A stretch of DNA of 17,394 bases from Pseudorhodobacter antarcticus. Its GTDB lineage: Bacteria; Pseudomonadota; Alphaproteobacteria; Rhodobacterales; Rhodobacteraceae. Positions 1 through 7,481 of this stretch are shown one piece after another. Numbering within the stretch: the first letter of the stretch is position 1; every line of letters starts with the position of its first letter. The notes beneath the pieces were generated by a model. The model did not search any database and was not told where the DNA came from. It saw only the letters and a list, made by a program, of their open reading frames with translations. The position numbers and the translations under genes are program-made. Location of the stretch: positions 1-17,394 of the forward strand of contig CAMAQR010000068.1 of the NCBI GenBank assembly GCA_945860375.1. Reading direction: 5' to 3'.

Positions 1-151
1 TGCAGCGGATGAGGGTCACTTCTCGGGTCCTGCCCGGGATCTGAAGTCTGCACGCCAGGCCCCATGTCCTCCCTGTGCAGGTCCACCTGCCATCTCAAAT
101 GCCAATACCACGTTTGAGCTCTTTGAATTTGCGCGTTTTCCAAACTGACCT

Positions 152-164
152 TTAACTTTAAGAA
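152..164. promoter_or_regulatory. Possible operator resembling the repeats at 15525-15580
   Basis: The 13 bases TTAACTTTAAGAA match 10 of 13 positions of TTCATCTTAAGAA, which is the reverse complement of the motif repeated ahead of the permease genes. It sits in the AT-rich part of the leader, about 80 bases before the first CaiD-like start. A shared binding site for the local XRE-cupin regulator is possible. Short AT-rich words match easily, so this is weak. Confidence 0.25.
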
Positions 165-209
165 AAGGCCCCGGCGGTGCCTGTCTCGTTCAACCCGCAG
201 CATCAGAGA

Positions 210-225
210 TGCCTGCCCGCAGGCA
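210..225 (+). promoter_or_regulatory. Small hairpin abutting the ribosome-binding site of the first CaiD-like gene
   Basis: TGCCTG (210-215) and CAGGCA (220-225) form a perfect 6-base stem around a CCCG loop. The stem ends where the Shine-Dalgarno-like AAGGAAAG (225-232) begins, 9 bases before the ATG at 242. It could act as a dyad operator or modulate ribosome access, or it may have no function. Confidence 0.3.
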
Positions 226-241
226 AGGAAAGTGAATCCGA

Positions 242-1036
242 ATGATCGAATCCAAGAGCGAATTTGTGAAGGTCCATATCGAAGACCGCGTCCTGCAAGT
301 GACGCTGGACCGGCCGAAGGCCAATGCCATTGATGCTCCGGTCAGCCGCGCCATCGGTGAAATCATGCTGGCGTTCCGCGATGATCCGGAATTGCGCGTG
401 GCCATCATCACCGGTGGCGGCGACAAGTTCTTCTGCGCCGGATGGGATCTGAAGACGGCGGTGGACGAGATCATCGAAGACCCCGACTATGGCGTCGGGG
501 GCTTCGGCGGCATCCAGGACCTGCGCGCTATGAACAAGCCGATCATTGCGGCGATCAACGGCATCTGCTGCGGCGGCGGCTTTGAATTCGCGCTTGACGC
601 CGACATCCTGATCGCAGCAGAGACCGCGACCTTTGCCTTTCCCGAAATCCGGGTCGGCACCTATGCGCCGGCCGCCTGTATCGCCCTTCCCAAGCGTATT
701 CCCTACCACATCGCGATGGAGATGCTGCTGACCGGGCGCTGGTTCGACGCTGCCGAGGCGCATCGCTGGGGCCTTGTCAACCACGTGGTGCCGAAAGACA
801 AAGTCATGGACAAGGCCTGGGAAATCGCGCGGCTGCTGGCCAAGGGGCCGCCCTTGGTCTTCGCGGCCACCAAGGACATCGTCCGTGACGCCGAGAACAA
901 GAAGTTCCAGGACGCGTTGAACAAGGTCAACGTGGGACATTATCTGACCGTCGAGGTCATGATGCCCAGCCAGGACCGCAAGGAAGGGCCGCGCGCTTTC
1001 ATCGAAAAGCGCGACCCCGTATTCCGGGGTGTGTGA
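242..1036 (+). CDS. CaiD-like carnitinyl/crotonobetainyl-CoA hydratase (crotonase), copy 1
   Basis: 264 residues, the usual length of a single-domain cytoplasmic crotonase. From residue 20 onward it follows the pattern I recall for E. coli CaiD: LDRPKANAIDA near 22-32, FRDDPELRVAIITG near 45-58, FFCAGWDLK at 63-71, and an EGPRAFIEKRDPVFRG end. CaiD reversibly hydrates crotonobetainyl-CoA to carnitinyl-CoA. Both crotonase acid/base glutamates are present: E115 in GGGFEFALDAD and E135 in FPEIRVG. The LPKRIP segment at 149-154 replaces the usual GGTQRL stretch, as in CaiD. AAGGAAAG lies 9 bases before the ATG. It is the first gene of the run and is paralogous to the gene at 6648. Crotonase fold is near certain and CaiD-type chemistry likely; the real substrate may be another betaine-like or branched enoyl-CoA, since no CaiB or CaiC gene is in the window. 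Confidence 0.9.
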   Translation: MIESKSEFVKVHIEDRVLQVTLDRPKANAIDAPVSRAIGEIMLAFRDDPELRVAIITGGGDKFFCAGWDLKTAVDEIIEDPDYGVGGFGGIQDLRAMNKPIIAAINGICCGGGFEFALDADILIAAETATFAFPEIRVGTYAPAACIALPKRIPYHIAMEMLLTGRWFDAAEAHRWGLVNHVVPKDKVMDKAWEIARLLAKGPPLVFAATKDIVRDAENKKFQDALNKVNVGHYLTVEVMMPSQDRKEGPRAFIEKRDPVFRGV

Positions 1037-1117
1037 AGGTCCAGAATTTCTTTTGGCCAGGCGGCGCCGGTCTTGCGCGCCGCTTGCCTTGTACGGGGGG
1101 CCGCATCCGTGACGACG

Positions 1118-3223
1118 ATGGGCTTGCAGTCAGCGAACCGGCGCGATCCCCGCCATGACATCCTGTTCGAACCGGTGGCGATCGGGCCGGTTACTGCAAA
1201 GAACCGCTTCTATCAGGTGCCGCACTGCAATGGCTCGGGATATCAATACCCTCGAACGGCCGCAGCGATGCGCGGAATCAAGGCCGAAGGTGGTTGGGCC
1301 GTGGTGAATACTGAGTGGTGCTCCATCCACCCATCAGCGGACACAGCGGCAACAGGTTGCAGTCGTTTGTGGTCTGACAGCGACACACGACAGAACCAGC
1401 TCGTCACCGACGCGATCCATGCGCATGGCGCCTTGGCGGGCTGCGAGTTGAGCCATGCGGGGCTGACCTCTCACAACCTTTACAGCCGTTTGCCGACCCT
1501 GGGCCCCTCGGTCCGGCCCAAGGCCGCGCGGGACTTCCCGGGGAACGCCCGCGCGATCACGTTGTCAGAGATGGCCGACATCCGCCGCTGGCATCGGATT
1601 GCGGTGCGCCGGGCGATTGCGGCTGGCTTTGACATAGTGACCCTGTATGCCAGTCACGGCATCACCATCTTCACCGACTTTCTTTCGCGCGAGATCAACC
1701 TGCGTACGGACGCCTATGGCGGGTCGATAGAGAACCGCGTGCGGTTTCTGCGTGAGACACTGGAGGAGGTGATCGACGAAGCCGCTGGCCGGATCGCCAT
1801 CGGTCTGCGCTTTGGTCTGAAACCGGGCGCAGAAGGTGCCGACGACGACGGTCGCGCCGTGATCGAGATGCTGGCCGAAATGCCGGATCTGTGGGACGTC
1901 AATGTTGGCGACGGGTCAGACATGCTGACCTCGCGCTTCCGCTCGGAAGGCTGGCAAGAGCCGATCATAGGCTTCGTCAAGGCGATGACCTCCAAGCCGG
2001 TGGTCGGCGTCGGCCGGTTCACCAGCCCCGATACGATGGCATCGATGGTGCGCCGCGGGGTGCTGGACCTGATCGGGGCCGCGCGCCCGTCGATCGCCGA
2101 CCCGTTTCTGCCTGCGAAAGTCGATGCGGGGAGGTCCGAGGATATCCGCGAGTGCATCGGTTGCAACATCTGCCTTGCGTCCAACCAGTTGGGCGTACCT
2201 ATCCGCTGCACGCAGAATCCGACCATGTCCGAAGAATGGCGCAGAGGCTGGCATCCGGAAAGGATGCCCGTCGCCGGCAGCAAGGAGAGTGTGCTGATCG
2301 TCGGCGCCGGACCGGCTGGACTGGAGGCAGCCCGCGCGGCGGGCCAGCGCGGCTACAACGTGACGCTGGCCGAAGCGACGCGGGCTCTGGGCGGGCATCT
2401 GAACCAGGTGACGCGCCTGCCCGGGCTTTCCGAATGGCGTCGCGTGCGCGATTGGCGGGTTGGTCAGATCGAAAAGATGCCGAATGTGGCGGTTTACCGC
2501 GAAAGCCGGCTGACAGCGGCGGACGTTCTGGGCTTTGACTTTGCCCATGTGTTCCTGGCCACCGGCGCCCGCTGGCGTCGCGACGGCGTCGGACTGACGA
2601 ACTTCGCGGCCATTCCGGGCGTTGCGGGTCGCACCGTGTTGACCCCCGATGACATTCTCGCAGGGGCCGAACTGCGCTCCCCCGTCGTGATATTTGACGA
2701 TGATTCCTATGTCGTCGGCGGTGCCGTCGCCGAGATGCTTGCGCTGCAGGGACATAAGGTAACTCTGGTCACCCCGGCGCCTTTGCCCTCTGGCTGGACC
2801 CAGTTCACCTATGACATTGCGGCGGTGCAAAGGCGTATTGTCGAAGCAGGTGTGACGATCGTGCCCAACTGCAATCTTGCCCGGATCGAGCCCGATCAGG
2901 TCGAACTGGTCGGCTGCTACGGCGGCGCGCCGTTCAAACTTGAGGCTGCGAGCTTAGTGCTTGTGACCATGCGCGACGCCGAAGACGGGCTTCAGCGCGA
3001 CCTGATGGCCCTGATATCCGATTTGCCTGTGGAAGAGGCGCCCCGGATCACCGCCATTGGCGACTGCGCCATGCCGGGACTTCTGGCCGAAGCGGTGTTC
3101 TCCGGCCATGCCGCCGCGCGCGCTCTCGATAACCAGGAGGATGTAGATCAACCCTTCCGTATCGAGCAAGCGGACGTGACTAGCGACCTTCCGTTTCCGC
3201 CACATTTAGGGGAACTTTTATGA
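1118..3223 (+). CDS. TMADH-family FMN/[4Fe-4S] amine dehydrogenase-like oxidoreductase
   Basis: About 701 residues (TMADH has 729). The N-terminal old-yellow-enzyme barrel opens with RDPRHDILFEP, almost as in trimethylamine dehydrogenase. C37 in FYQVPHC matches the cysteine that covalently binds FMN. Y177 and H180 match active-site Y169 and H172. C346, C349, C352 and C364 (CIGCNIC plus a later C) bind the 4Fe-4S cluster. From about residue 388 comes the nucleotide-binding half, with VLIVGAGPAGLEAARAAG. Family members oxidatively demethylate or deaminate amines and pass electrons to electron-transfer flavoprotein. The TMA aromatic box is altered: Y60 is W67, the loop with W264 and D267 is about four residues shorter, and W355 is N356. 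TMA is therefore unlikely; a bulkier N-methylated or primary amine is an inference. The ATG at 1118 was chosen because homology starts nine residues later. GTG at 1109, after a G-run, is also possible; the open frame reaches a TTG at 1073. It overlaps the next gene by ATGA. Confidence 0.88.
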   Translation: MGLQSANRRDPRHDILFEPVAIGPVTAKNRFYQVPHCNGSGYQYPRTAAAMRGIKAEGGWAVVNTEWCSIHPSADTAATGCSRLWSDSDTRQNQLVTDAIHAHGALAGCELSHAGLTSHNLYSRLPTLGPSVRPKAARDFPGNARAITLSEMADIRRWHRIAVRRAIAAGFDIVTLYASHGITIFTDFLSREINLRTDAYGGSIENRVRFLRETLEEVIDEAAGRIAIGLRFGLKPGAEGADDDGRAVIEMLAEMPDLWDVNVGDGSDMLTSRFRSEGWQEPIIGFVKAMTSKPVVGVGRFTSPDTMASMVRRGVLDLIGAARPSIADPFLPAKVDAGRSEDIRECIGCNICLASNQLGVPIRCTQNPTMSEEWRRGWHPERMPVAGSKESVLIVGAGPAGLEAARAAGQRGYNVTLAEATRALGGHLNQVTRLPGLSEWRRVRDWRVGQIEKMPNVAVYRESRLTAADVLGFDFAHVFLATGARWRRDGVGLTNFAAIPGVAGRTVLTPDDILAGAELRSPVVIFDDDSYVVGGAVAEMLALQGHKVTLVTPAPLPSGWTQFTYDIAAVQRRIVEAGVTIVPNCNLARIEPDQVELVGCYGGAPFKLEAASLVLVTMRDAEDGLQRDLMALISDLPVEEAPRITAIGDCAMPGLLAEAVFSGHAAARALDNQEDVDQPFRIEQADVTSDLPFPPHLGELL

Positions 3224-4719
3224 CATACCCTCCAGACAGATGGGAAATCTCGGAGCGGTGGTGCAATCGCGTGGCGGGTGCCTGGCACGATGGTGCAGAG
3301 AGCGGATGGCTCGACTTATATGATCCAGCGACTGGAGAAATTTTCGCCAGAGCCGCGGCCGCCAGTGGTGCAAATATCGCGAAGGCGGTTGAGGCCGGGC
3401 AAGCTTTGGTGGTGTCGCGCGCCCTGGCGAGCTTGCGCCCGCTTGATCGTGGCAGGATGGTGCAGCGCATGGGAGTGCTTTTGCGTGCTCGAGCCGAAGA
3501 AACAGCGCGCTTACTATGCCGGGACGTGGGGAAGTCGCTTACAGAGGCGCGGGGCGAAGCCTTGGCCGCTGCGCGCTACTTCGAGTATTTTGGTGGTCTT
3601 GCGGCGGGGATCGAGGGTCGCTTCATCCCGCAGGGCGACACGCTTTCAACTCATGTCCGGCCTGAACCTTATGGTGTGGTCGGGCATATCATTCCCTGGA
3701 ACTTCCCGCATCTGATGGCCGCCCGCTCGCTGGCACCGGCTTTGGCAGCAGGCAACGTGAACGTTGTCAAGGCGCCCGAACTAGCACCGTTGGCATGCTA
3801 TATCTTCGCCGATGTGGCCGAAGAGGCCGGATTTCCGCCTGCCGCCGTCAGCGTCCTCGCCGGGACAGGCCGCGAAGCAGGGCGCGCGCTCGCGACACAT
3901 CCGGATGTGCGACTTATCGTATTCACAGGTTCGGTGGCTACCGGACGAGAAATTATGCATTCTGCAGCGCAAAACATCGTGCCGACCGTGCTGGAGCTTG
4001 GCGGCAAGTCAGCTGCGATTGTGCGAGCGGATGCAGATATCGACCATGTGGTCGAGAATGTGCGCATCGGGATTTTCGAAAACGCAGGCCAGGTCTGCGA
4101 TGCGCTGTCACGGCTAATCGTCGAGGCACCGTTGTACGACAAGGTCGTCGAAGCCGTGCGTGCGGCGACTGAGGGGTTGAGGATGGGGCCGGGTTATGAC
4201 GACCCCAAAATCACGCCGCTGATCAGCGCGGGGCAGAGGGATCGGGTCGCGCGGTACTGCGGGGTTGCGCTTGCCGAGGGCGCACGGCTCGTCGCGGGCG
4301 GAACCATACCTGCCGATCTGCCCGGATACTTCCATTCGCCGACCGTTTTTGCCGATGTCACGGCCGACATGACGGTGCACCGCGAGGAAGTGTTTGGTCC
4401 GTTCCTTGCCGTCTCTCGGGCGGTCGACCTTGACCACGCGGTCGCGCTTGCTAATGCGACGAACTATGGCCTCGCCGCGGGTGTTTTTACTCAGGATCTG
4501 GACGCCGCGATGTGGTGCGCCGAAAGGCTCAATGCCGGTATGGTGCACGTCAACGAATGGGCGCTTGGCAGTTGCGAAGTGCCCTTCGGCGGAACCCGGC
4601 ACTCTGGCATCGGTCGTGAGCGGGGCCGCGAGGGGCTGGAAGGTTATCTGCAGTCAAAGGTGGTCGGCATCCGCCGAAACCGCAGTTTTGCCCAGCTGGC
4701 CACGGATCTCCAACGATGA
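3220..4719 (+). CDS. NAD(P)-dependent aldehyde dehydrogenase
   Basis: 499 residues, standard for the ALDH superfamily, cytoplasmic. All landmarks are present: PWNF with N161, the cofactor lysine K184 in NVVKAPE, FTGS at 235-238, the general base E259 in LELGGKS, the catalytic thiol C293 in NAGQVC, and EEVFGPF at 389-395. The enzyme oxidises an aldehyde to the carboxylic acid. The subfamily resembles broad amine-derived aldehyde dehydrogenases (betaine-aldehyde or aminobutyraldehyde type), but the substrate cannot be read from sequence. The ATG overlaps the stop of the TMADH-like gene (ATGA) and is preceded by AGGGGAA, so the two are probably translationally coupled. A natural inference is that it oxidises the aldehyde released by that dehydrogenase, including possibly formaldehyde or an amino-aldehyde. 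Confidence 0.93.
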   Translation: MTYPPDRWEISERWCNRVAGAWHDGAESGWLDLYDPATGEIFARAAAASGANIAKAVEAGQALVVSRALASLRPLDRGRMVQRMGVLLRARAEETARLLCRDVGKSLTEARGEALAAARYFEYFGGLAAGIEGRFIPQGDTLSTHVRPEPYGVVGHIIPWNFPHLMAARSLAPALAAGNVNVVKAPELAPLACYIFADVAEEAGFPPAAVSVLAGTGREAGRALATHPDVRLIVFTGSVATGREIMHSAAQNIVPTVLELGGKSAAIVRADADIDHVVENVRIGIFENAGQVCDALSRLIVEAPLYDKVVEAVRAATEGLRMGPGYDDPKITPLISAGQRDRVARYCGVALAEGARLVAGGTIPADLPGYFHSPTVFADVTADMTVHREEVFGPFLAVSRAVDLDHAVALANATNYGLAAGVFTQDLDAAMWCAERLNAGMVHVNEWALGSCEVPFGGTRHSGIGRERGREGLEGYLQSKVVGIRRNRSFAQLATDLQR

Positions 4720-4838
4720 CAAATGCGCGCCGAATTCTTGCAACGAAAGGCCAGACAACCCGGAACAGAACTCACAACTAAACAAGCCACCGTGAGGCAG
4801 TCTGTCTCGCGGTTCGAACACAAAACAAGGAGAAAGTC

Positions 4839-6422
4839 ATGAAACAGCAATCTGACGGTAAACTCTACCACCCGACCCGCCGGGGGTTCATCCAGTCCGG
4901 AACGGCCCTTGGCCTTCTGGGGGCTTCGGGGCTGGCCCTGTCATCGGGGCGCGCCGAGGCACAAACACCCAAAACGGGGGGGCATTTCAGCATCGCCATG
5001 ACCGGCTCGGCGACGACAGATACGCTCGATCCCCGTGCCGCGCAAAATGACATGGTCTACACACTTCTTCTGAACGTGCATGCCTATCTTGTGGATGTAA
5101 GTCCGAACAACGAACTTGTGCCGGAACTTGCCAGTTCCTGGACCGCGGATCCCGACACCAGCCGATGGATCTTCGATCTCAATCCGGATGCCAAGTTCCA
5201 CAACGGCAAGCCGGTAACCTCGGCGGACGTTCTTGCAACGATCGCCTTCCATACGGCTGAAGATTCCGAATCCGGCATGAAAAGCCAGCTTTCGACTATC
5301 ACCGAGATGAAGGCTGACGGTCCGAATCGGGTCATCATGCAACTGGCCAGTCGCAATACGGACTTCCCCTACCTTTTCAACGACTATCACATGGCCATCA
5401 TGCCAGCCGCAGACGGCGGGATCGACTGGCAAAGCGGTATCGGGGCCGGTGCCTACAAGCTGGACGCGTTCGAGCCAGGCACATCGGCAAAGCTGAGTCG
5501 CGACACGGAAAACTGGCTCCCGGGCCGGGGCTGGGTGGATACCATCGAGATCAATGCCGTGAACGACACGAACGCGCGGGTGCAAGCGCTGATGTCGGGG
5601 TCGGCCAATATCATCACCAAGGTCGACCCAAGGCTTGCCGACCGGATCGCTGGCGTCGAAGGACTGAAGCTGGTCACCAATACGCTCCGCGCGATTTACG
5701 ACATGCCTATGCTGACGGACGTCGCGCCCTTGAACGATAACAATGTCCGTCTGGCGCTGAAATACAGCTTTGACCGTGAGGCGTTCATAGAGAAGATTCT
5801 GGGCGGCTACGGCACCCTGGGGAACGACCACCCGATTGCGCCGTCGCACAAGTTCTTCAACACCGAACTTGAGCAGCGCGTCCATGATCCGGAGAAGGCA
5901 AAATACTATTTGAAGCAGTCGGGCATCGACAAGATCACGGTGCCCTTCTCGACCTCGGATGCTGCCTTTGCCGGTGCGGCTGACATGGCGGCGCTGTTCG
6001 CCGAGTCTGCCCGCGTGGCCGGGATCGAACTCGACATCACGCTCGAGCCTGCCGATGGGTACTGGACCAATGTCTGGGCCAAGAAGCCGTTCATCGCCTC
6101 CTACTGGGGCGGGCGGCCGACCGAGGATTCCATCCTGTCGTTGGCTTACACCACGGGCGCTTCTTGGAGCGATACGCATTTCTCCAATATGCGCCTTGAC
6201 GAACTGGTCAACAATGCCCGCGGCGAAGCGGATGAAAACTTGCGACGCGAGATGTATTGGGAGGTGCAGGCGATTCTCAACGCCGAGGGCGGCTCGCTGA
6301 TCCCGGCCTATATCCAAAGCATTGAGGGCGTCGCTGCGAACGTCATGCATCCCGAAGCCCTGTCCGGAACGTTTGAGCTTGACGGCATGCGCGGGTTGCA
6401 ACGCTGGTGGATCGCCGACTGA
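4839..6422 (+). CDS. Family 5 (peptide/nickel/opine type) ABC transporter substrate-binding protein with Tat signal
   Basis: 527 residues, typical for SBP family 5 (DppA/OppA/opine-binding). The N-terminus carries a twin-arginine signal: R14-R15 in TRRGFIQ, a hydrophobic stretch at about 21-36, and a likely cut after AEA at 41, so the protein is exported folded. The mature part follows the family: a tandem of LDPRAAQ-like and ELASSWTADPD segments, then FDLNPDAKFHNGKPVTSADV at about 111-130 and VRLALKYSFDREAFIEKIL near 300. A strong AAGGAGA ribosome-binding site lies about 7 bases before the ATG. The gene sits between catabolic enzymes; the matching permeases are probably those starting at 15624, about 9 kb away. 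The ligand is unknown: members bind peptides, opines, glutathione and other amino-containing compounds. Confidence 0.92.
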   Translation: MKQQSDGKLYHPTRRGFIQSGTALGLLGASGLALSSGRAEAQTPKTGGHFSIAMTGSATTDTLDPRAAQNDMVYTLLLNVHAYLVDVSPNNELVPELASSWTADPDTSRWIFDLNPDAKFHNGKPVTSADVLATIAFHTAEDSESGMKSQLSTITEMKADGPNRVIMQLASRNTDFPYLFNDYHMAIMPAADGGIDWQSGIGAGAYKLDAFEPGTSAKLSRDTENWLPGRGWVDTIEINAVNDTNARVQALMSGSANIITKVDPRLADRIAGVEGLKLVTNTLRAIYDMPMLTDVAPLNDNNVRLALKYSFDREAFIEKILGGYGTLGNDHPIAPSHKFFNTELEQRVHDPEKAKYYLKQSGIDKITVPFSTSDAAFAGAADMAALFAESARVAGIELDITLEPADGYWTNVWAKKPFIASYWGGRPTEDSILSLAYTTGASWSDTHFSNMRLDELVNNARGEADENLRREMYWEVQAILNAEGGSLIPAYIQSIEGVAANVMHPEALSGTFELDGMRGLQRWWIAD

Positions 6423-6429
6423 GGCAGCA

Positions 6430-6450
6430 CCTGACGTGCATCAGGCTTTT
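6430..6450 (+). terminator. Weak hairpin with T-run after the binding-protein gene
   Basis: CCTGA (6430-6434) and TCAGG (6441-6445) can pair around a 6-base loop and are followed at once by CTTTT. The hairpin starts 8 bases after the stop codon of the binding protein. The 5-base stem is short for an efficient intrinsic terminator. It may attenuate transcription into the downstream genes or protect the 3' end of the binding-protein message. Confidence 0.35.
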
Positions 6451-6647
6451 CTGGACGCCGCTGCCGCATTGTACATGTGACATCGCATCGGCGGCGTTCA
6501 GTCTTCAGCGGGTAAGGCTCATTGCCATCATCGGAAATCGCGAAAGCTCCGTTGACGGCTTTGAATTGGATGTGGCGGGACTCGCTGGATAGTCTTCCCT
6601 CTATCCATCCCGGCCTTCAACATTTCACTCTCAAGGATGATACCCGC

Positions 6648-7445
6648 ATGACAGATGCCCCAGCGGCAGGACTCCGCGTCGACCGGCAGGACGGCGTGCT
6701 ACATCTGCACCTTGACCGCCCCCCCGCCAATGCCATTCACGGACCGGCCAGCCGTGCGATCGGCGACCTGGTGCTGGCGTTCCGCGACGATCCCGAATTG
6801 CGCGTTCTGCTGTTCACGGCGGAAGGCGAGAAGTTCTTCTGCCCCGGTTGGGATATGAAGGCTCCTGACGACGATGGTCTCGGCGGCGCGGTAGACATGG
6901 GTGTCGGCGGCTTTGGGGGTTTTCAGGACATTCGTGGTCTCAATAAGCCGATCATCTTTTCCATCAACGGCATCTGCTGTGGCGGCGGGCTGGAAATCGC
7001 GCTCAGCGCCGATATCCTGATCGCCTCCGACCGCGCGACCTTTTCCTTCCCCGAAGTCCGCATCGGCACACATGCCCCGGCAGCCTGCATCGCGCTGCCC
7101 AAGCGCATTCCCTACCACATTGCCATGGAAATGCTGCTAACCGGGCGATGGTTCGATGCCGCCGAGGCCTACCGCTGGGGCTTGGTCTCGCGCGTCGTCC
7201 CCCACGACCGGCTGCGTGAAGAGGCATGGGCCATGGCGCGGCGTCTGGCCAAGGGGCCTCCTCTGGTTCAGGCGGCCACCAAGGAGATCGTGCGCGATGC
7301 CGAGGACATGACGTTTCAGGACGCGCTCAACAAGGTCAATGCCAGGCAATTGGCCACCGTCGAAGCGCTGTTGCCAAGCGAGGATCGCAAGGAAGGCCCT
7401 CGCGCCTTTCTGGAAGGTCGAGAGCCTGTGTTCCGCGGCCGCTAG
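6648..7445 (+). CDS. CaiD-like carnitinyl/crotonobetainyl-CoA hydratase (crotonase), copy 2
   Basis: 265 residues from the ATG at 6648, which follows AAGGATG. The frame is open back to 6522, but homology with copy 1 begins only after 6648. The acid/base glutamates are E116 (GGGLEIALSAD) and E136 (FPEVRIG). It is close to the gene at 242: 32 consecutive residues, from APAACIALPK to GRWFDAAEA, are identical. It differs by a proline in FFCPGWDMK (P66), beside the residue whose backbone contributes to the oxyanion hole, and by a changed segment at 71-86. The gene lies 225 bases after the binding-protein gene and 36 before the ADP-forming synthetase, so it probably acts on a CoA ester made by that enzyme. 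Either the two copies take different enoyl-CoA substrates or they catalyse successive steps; the sequence does not decide. Confidence 0.9.
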   Translation: MTDAPAAGLRVDRQDGVLHLHLDRPPANAIHGPASRAIGDLVLAFRDDPELRVLLFTAEGEKFFCPGWDMKAPDDDGLGGAVDMGVGGFGGFQDIRGLNKPIIFSINGICCGGGLEIALSADILIASDRATFSFPEVRIGTHAPAACIALPKRIPYHIAMEMLLTGRWFDAAEAYRWGLVSRVVPHDRLREEAWAMARRLAKGPPLVQAATKEIVRDAEDMTFQDALNKVNARQLATVEALLPSEDRKEGPRAFLEGREPVFRGR

Positions 7446-7481
7446 GGCCGACGCAGAACCAGGAAACCACAAGGAAAGCAA

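Larger units (their letters stand above)
1..241. other. Upstream non-coding region of the first CaiD-like gene
   Basis: I see no convincing gene here. Frame 3 on the plus strand is open from the window edge to a TGA at 42-44 and could be the last codons of an upstream gene, but 13 residues are too few to recognise. Bases 111-165 are clearly richer in A and T than the surroundings, which fits a promoter zone, although no clean -35/-10 pair is visible. A small hairpin and a ribosome-binding site lie at the right end. Confidence 0.4.

Noticed and set aside
1..65. Possible divergent gene start on the minus strand at 65, with AGGGAGGA just before it
   Set aside because: The spacing to the ATG is only about 2-3 bases and the 21 visible codons resemble nothing I know, so it cannot be supported.
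1118..3223. Reading the oxidoreductase as 2,4-dienoyl-CoA reductase (FadH)
   Set aside because: It shares the overall two-domain build, but the RDPRHDILFEP opening, the covalent-FMN cysteine C37 and the YxxH active-site pair follow the amine dehydrogenase branch.
4941..6401. Long minus-strand open frame (486 codons) opposite the binding-protein gene
   Set aside because: The plus-strand frame carries a Tat signal, a strong ribosome-binding site and full family 5 similarity. The minus-strand product shows no recognisable domain and is rich in R, H and G, as expected for a shadow in GC-rich DNA.
6522..6647. Longer start for the second CaiD-like gene
   Set aside because: The 42 extra codons have no match in the paralogue, and a ribosome-binding site AAGGATG sits right before the ATG at 6648.
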